Part shown: positions 58,985 through 64,000 of the stretch, piece after piece
Numbering within the stretch: the first letter of the stretch is position 1
How the letters are laid out: each line of letters begins with the position of its first letter
Assembly (NCBI GenBank): GCA_009760885.1
Contig: CM019719.1
Span: 30,482,084 to 30,546,083, forward strand
Reading direction: 5' to 3'
Length of the DNA stretch: 64,000 nucleotides
Origin: Achatina immaculata
Taxonomy: Eukaryota > Mollusca > Gastropoda > Stylommatophora > Achatinidae
Position numbers and translations under genes: made by a program
The notes under the pieces: generated by a model
The model's database searches: none
What the model saw: the letters and a program-made list of their open reading frames with translations, nothing else
What the model was told of the DNA's origin: nothing

Positions 58985-59397
58985 TTCCTCTCTTTCTTTC
59001 TGCCATGAATCTCCCAGTCATCACCAAGTCCTCTAACCTTCTTGTCTTTCTGCCATGAATCTCCCAGTCATCACCAAGTCCTCTAACCTTCTTGTCTTTC
59101 TGCCATGAATCTCCCAGTCATCACCAAGTCCTCTAACCTTCTTGTCTTTCTGCCATGAATCTTCCAGTCATCACCAAGTCCTCTAACCTTCTTGTCTTTC
59201 TGCCATGAATCTCCCAGTCATCACCAAGTCCTCTAACCTTCTTGTCTTTCTGCCATGAATCTCCCAGTCATCACCAAGTCCTCTAACCTTCTTGTCTTTC
59301 TGCCATGAATCTTCCAGTCATCACCAAGTCCTCTAACCTTCTTGTCTTTCTGCCATGAATCTCCCAGTCATCACCAAGTCCTCTAACCTTCTGTCTT
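58985..59397. repeat. Minisatellite, 50 bp unit, 8 copies
   Basis: Exact 50-bp period: CTTGTCTTTCTGCCATGAAT, CT(C/T)CCAGTCATCACCAAGTC, CTCTAACCTT. A single C/T site marks two sub-types in the order C C C T C C T C. Confidence 0.97.
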
Positions 59398-59579
59398 TCT
59401 CATGACGCGTGCAGAAAATGTTGGGTTTTTTTTTTCTTAATATTTTAACTAGTCTTCGTTGCTCTTTGCTTGTCCAGGGTTTTTGTTGTATCTTTCTCAA
59501 AAATCACATTTCTGTTGTTTCCGATTTCTTGCTCATCTACTTATGAGTTGTCAAAGTTCCATAACAACGCACACAGCAA

Positions 59580-59972
59580 AAATGGTTCTATATAGCAGTG
59601 TATAGAAGCAAATATGTTTCTATATAGCAGTGTAATAGAAGCTAATATGTTTCTATATAGCAGTGTAATAGAAGCAAATATGTTTCTATATAGCAGTGTA
59701 ATAGAAGCAAATATGTTTCTATATAGCAGTGTAATAGAAGCAACAATTGTTCTACATAGCAGTGTAATAGAGCCAATATAGTTCTACATAGCAGTGTAAT
59801 AGAGGCAAAAATGGTTGTAAATAGCAGTGTAATAGAAGAAAAAATGGTTCTATATAGCAGTGTAATAGAAGAAAAAATTGTTCTATATAGCAGTGTAATA
59901 GAAGCAAAAATGATTCTATATAGCAGTGTAATAGAAGCAAAAATGATTCTATATAGCAGTGTAATAGGTTTG
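59580..59972. repeat. Minisatellite, about 32-33 bp unit, 12 copies
   Basis: Unit GTTCTATATAGCAGTGTAAT plus AGAAGCAAAAATG. The 33-bp period keeps frames open on both strands (VIEEKMVLYSS / LLLHCYIE repeats); not a gene. Confidence 0.96.
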
Positions 59973-61757
59973 TCCTCACTTTTAGAGGCTTCTTGTTGTT
60001 TGTTAATATCTTCTTCATCTCATAACTAGCTGTTTTGCTTTTCTTGTTCGCCTGTAGGGGTGGGTGGGGTGCGGAGGGCAGAGGAAGAAAAGGGGGCAGT
60101 AATGCCTTCCTTCTTACCATTTTTCAACCCGAAATTGAGAAACTTGTGTCCCTACATGAAACTTATCCATTACATTAAAAGTTTTGAGAAAATGATGCAG
60201 TAGGTGAGTTATAAATGTACTCATTCACATATTGTTAAACAAACTGGTTTGCTAGCTTAAATTCTTAGTTGTGTACATGTTATCCTAGGTTAATAGATCA
60301 GTATATGAGTAGTATATACGGGGTGGGGGGGGGGGGGTTGGGGAGCGTCGAGGATGTAGCCTATGAGAAAAGGGGTCGGCACACCGAACTAGCCTGGGAA
60401 ACACTGGTTTATATAGTGAATGTCTAGGTAAACTTAAACATAATTTTTTTTTCAGTTATAGCTCATATTTTTCTTACTTATACGCTTATTTTTGCTTTCC
60501 TTTTTTTCTTTGACTTCTTGTTTTCCTCGCGGATCATTGTCCTGTTTTTGATAAACATTATTATTCTGTCCCGTGAAAGAGCGTTGAACCTTCCGCCACA
60601 AACTCCGCAAACTGGTACAGACGGGACTCCTTATCTGCGATATTTTCCCGCCACAAATGACCCCGCCAAAGACCATGTGGAGAGTAAATAACCCGTCACG
60701 GCGGGGGACCCACATCATACGTTGTTTAGATATAGACATCTAATAAACTTGCAATTATCTGTCTGTTTTTAACCTGTCTTCAGTGCTGTTGTAAAACTAA
60801 GAGGTGCTTATCGAAATTAACGTAGAACGTTTATCACGTAAATCGTCGTTTACGTTTTTCTGCCGCTGACCTACTTTTTCTGGGTTTTTCAGGGCTTGTC
60901 ATTCGCCGAGAAATTCAACGCTCAACCCAGGGTCACAGCTCTGGACTAAAGAGTAAACCTCTTGAAATACGCAAAATTCGGTTTACGTCTGTTCGTATTT
61001 CCCAAAAAATGTAACATGAATTAGTGTGGAAATTTTACTAAGGGCCTCTAGGAAACTGTTTGTAAGCCACTACAAAATTCCCTTTCCCCGCTTATCTGTT
61101 TTCATCCATAACGCCCCCCCCCCTTTCTCCGATGCCGTCCGGGCAATCACGCCCCCCCCCCCCTCAAAGCTGTCCGGGCCCACCCTTTAAATAAGTAAAA
61201 ATAAAAACACTCTATCAGCACTGGTTGACCGCCCGTCCCCGCACATAATGGATTCTACTTATAACATTTTTTACAAACTAATTCGTATATACAGCAACCT
61301 GCTAGTGACTGGAAAGTAGCTTCAAGAAAAGACAGACGAACCAGCGGACGGACGGGTGAGCAGACACAGACTTGACAGACGGATGGACAGGCAGACTGAT
61401 AGAACAGGAACATCAAATAGAAAGATCTCGTGAATATGAAAAAAAAAAAAATTGAACCAGCGTAAAAAAAAACTTATGTATAATATTGATAAACGAAGAC
61501 TCTGGTACAGACAGCGAACAAGACCTTGCCAGAGTCTGAAGTCAAGATGTTCATCATTCTCGCGAGACTAGACAAAGAAGTACATCTTATAGGGGAGGTC
61601 AAGAAAAGGGTTTTGTTGTAGAGAAAGCAAACTTCTGCTTGCCATATTTTGGACAATGTTAATGTTCAAAACCATTTTTATTTATCAAATATTTGTGGTC
61701 AGATCGAAATTCTGACCACAAGGGGGGAAGGGGGCAGAGAGAGAGAATGAGAGAGCA

Positions 61758-61794
<37 letters not shown>

Positions 61795-64000
61795 AAAGAG
61801 AAAGACATGCAGAGAAAAAGCAAAAAAGACAGGCACAGAGAGAAAATAGAAACGAATCTCGGGACAGAAAGAAATAGACAGGGAGAAGGAATGAAACCAG
61901 AAAGATAGACAGGGAGAAGGAATGAAACCAGAAAGATAGACAGGGAGAAGGATTGAAACCAGAAAGATAGACAGGGAGAAGGAATGAAACCAGAAAGATA
62001 GACAGGGAGAAGGAATGAAACCAGAAAGATAGACAGGGAGAAAGAATGAAACCAGAAAGATAGACAGGGAGAAAGAATGAAACCAGAAAGATAGAGAAAT
62101 CACAGCAAACATAGAAAAGAAAGAGAGAAAATAGGACAGTCAGAAAGCAAGAACGAACGAATGAACGAACGAACAGACTTCATGTTCGAAGAGTTAAGAA
62201 GGAAAGAGAGAAAGCAACAAAAAAGGTGCATACGAAAGTATAGATAATGAAATATGATGAAAGACATAAGAAAGGGAGAGAGGGGGAGGGGGGAGAAAGG
62301 GAAAGAGAGACAAAACGGGAAAAAGAGAGAGAGAGAAGCAAAGCAGAGAGAGGAGAGGGTAAAATAAATCACGGAGGAAATATAGAAAGCGACACAAAAC
62401 TGTGTACGAAAGTATAGACAGGGAAAATGTGACTAAAAAGAGTTAAAAGACATGAAGAAGACAAGAATAGAGGGAAAAAAATGTTTCAATGCAAAGTTTT
62501 AAAGCCTTTTGGGGGAAGAAGAAAAAAAAAGTAAGTACTGATACATGCCCGTGGCACAGTCCAGCGTCCTTTGTCTTTAGAGACTTTCACAACAAAAAAA
62601 AACCCGGACGTTTGCTCCACCAGAAGATTAAATTACTACTTCCTACTTTGTCTAGACGCTACTGAAGTACATTCCGACCTAACGCTTTCCAGTCTGGAGC
62701 AACAACAAACATCGTTCCACCTTCTGCGTCATTTTTTTTTATTTTTATCACTCAACACCACAGGAAGTGAAGCGGCTCGGATATCTTCGGTTGCCATCTG
62801 TGAATTTATCATCACTGCTCGGAAATCCGTCGTAGAATGCTCGCCTTTTCCTAAATATAGACAAACCTCACACGTGGAAGCCATTCGGTAAACTTTGGTA
62901 AATTGCTCTGTCTAGACAACCGTGTGCTCTATCCAGGACGCATGTTAACACTGTTGAAGGGGGCAGGAAAAAACAAACAAATTAACCTCAATTCCTAAAT
63001 ATCTAAGCCAAAGACAGTAAAGCAGAATGGAAACACAGCAGGTCGAGGGTTTGAAAACCAGTTAATCATCGGGTCGGTTGTGAACTTTTCCCGCTACTTC
63101 GGATGATGAAACACGCGTGGGATGCGTGACGAACTCTGTAACCTGCGTCAAAAACAGCAACATCAAGCCGTAGCCGATAGTTAAAACTGTGGCTAGATCG
63201 TTAATGATAGTTTTACCTTTTTTTTTTTTGTTTTGAGTACGGGTTCTAAAACTTTGTACGTGGACGTAAAAACAAACCTGACAAAGTTTGGAGTTTGAAT
63301 AAAGTAAAAAATTAATGTCTTTCTCTACAGGTTAAGACTGGGTGTCCAAGTGCCAATAGATAATCATACTGGCTTGTAAAATTTATTTCATCATCATCAT
63401 CTTCTTCTTCTTCTTCTTATTCTTCTTCTTCTTCTTCCAATGATAGATACATGGTAAATGAAAACGGTGTCACCAGGATGGAATCCCCCATGTTACACCA
63501 GCTTCTGATGGCAGCTCAGACGAGTATGTACTGTCCCAGGTTTAACATTACAACCAAGTCTGCTCGTTTAGTTCCGTTACAGGCACTTGAAGTGTTTGTT
63601 AACAAATTTAACAATCTTTGAGTTTTGGTTAAAAAAAAAAAATTAACGGAGCTTTTCCCTCAACTCACGAAACACTGAACACGGTCCACAGCTGTCAAGG
63701 AGAATCATTTTTTTTATGTAGAAGTTTGAAAATTTTCATATTATTTTCGTTCTACCCTTAGACTTTTGCAGACCCTTCGTGGCCCGCTGACTGTCAATCG
63801 CTGAAATATAGCGTCGTTTTTGCGTGGAATATCTTGAGTCGTAACAAATGTTCATGTAATCTGCAACCAATAGATCTCTGGTTGTCTCCTTCCTCGTGTA
63901 CAGTTCAGCGTCGACCAGGAGCAGACCCGTTTCTTGATATGGCTAAACGGTTAGGTTATTTAAGGTATCTGACATCTCCTCTGTCCCCTCTTGCTTGGCT
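59973..64000. other. Non-coding tail of the window
   Basis: G/C homopolymers at 60320-60340, 61112-61122 and 61149-61162; (GA)n at 61755-61792; AG-rich low complexity to 62400; (TTC)n at 63400-63438. ORFs 60452-60739 (-) and 62571-62891 (+) have no recognised motif. No exon supported. Confidence 0.4.
61865..62095. repeat. Minisatellite, 31 bp unit, about 7-8 copies
   Basis: Unit GAAACCAGAAAGATAGACAG plus GGAGAAGGAAT. On the minus strand it opens a Ser/Phe-rich repeated frame with no gene features. Confidence 0.95.

Noticed and set aside
59752..60120. 122-codon minus ORF with LLLHCYIE repeats
   Set aside because: Product of the 33-bp minisatellite.
60452..60739. 95-codon minus ORF
   Set aside because: No recognisable motif, no splice context, Lys-rich end from A-rich DNA.
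61792..62397. Ser/Phe/Leu-rich minus ORFs resembling membrane proteins
   Set aside because: Reverse translation of the 31-bp GA-rich repeat and AG-rich low complexity.
62571..62891. 106-codon plus ORF
   Set aside because: No motif or splice context. The sequence is not low complexity, but nothing supports coding.

Overview
The window is eukaryotic, intron-rich and repeat-rich. It looks like intergenic and intronic DNA of an invertebrate animal. The mix of non-LTR retrotransposons with endonuclease and GRP-type C-termini, tRNA-derived SINEs, mariner/Tc-type transposon remnants and very many minisatellites fits a marine lophotrochozoan, most likely a mollusc. That assignment is inference, because no diagnostic single-copy gene was recognised with certainty. 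No tRNA, rRNA, operon or CRISPR array was seen.

Layout. 1-4000: minisatellites, a tRNA-type SINE, a palindromic pair of LINE 3' ends and a dispersed 0.3-kb repeat. 4036-16979 (+): a four-exon gene for an ankyrin-repeat protein of 538 residues. All three splice junctions have GT/AG ends and compatible phases. Its introns hold a LINE RNase-H-region fragment, a decayed endonuclease/RT LINE, a nested pair of LINEs with a clean target-site duplication (TSD), an internally deleted mariner, a LINE 3' end that has turned into a minisatellite, and a 1.8-kb 25-bp satellite. 17-25 kb: a candidate piggyBac-like MITE, several minisatellites and an unrecognised 172-codon ORF. 25-29.4 kb: one decayed LINE that has been interrupted twice, once by a younger 3' fragment of its own family. 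30-36 kb: more LINE copies, SINEs and a DDE transposase remnant. 36-40 kb: repeats. 40090-52346 (-): three in-phase exons that I join into a 168-residue candidate secreted precursor with a signal peptide, a KR processing site and four cysteines in the putative mature part. Its first intron (about 10.4 kb) contains LINEs and minisatellites. 53-64 kb: mostly non-coding, with LINE copies and minisatellites.

The two host genes have no visible functional link. The main stories are the undescribed cysteine-containing precursor, an ankyrin protein whose long N-terminal domain I cannot name, and a readable insertion stratigraphy: nested LINEs with TSDs, and tandem repeats that arise inside mobile elements.
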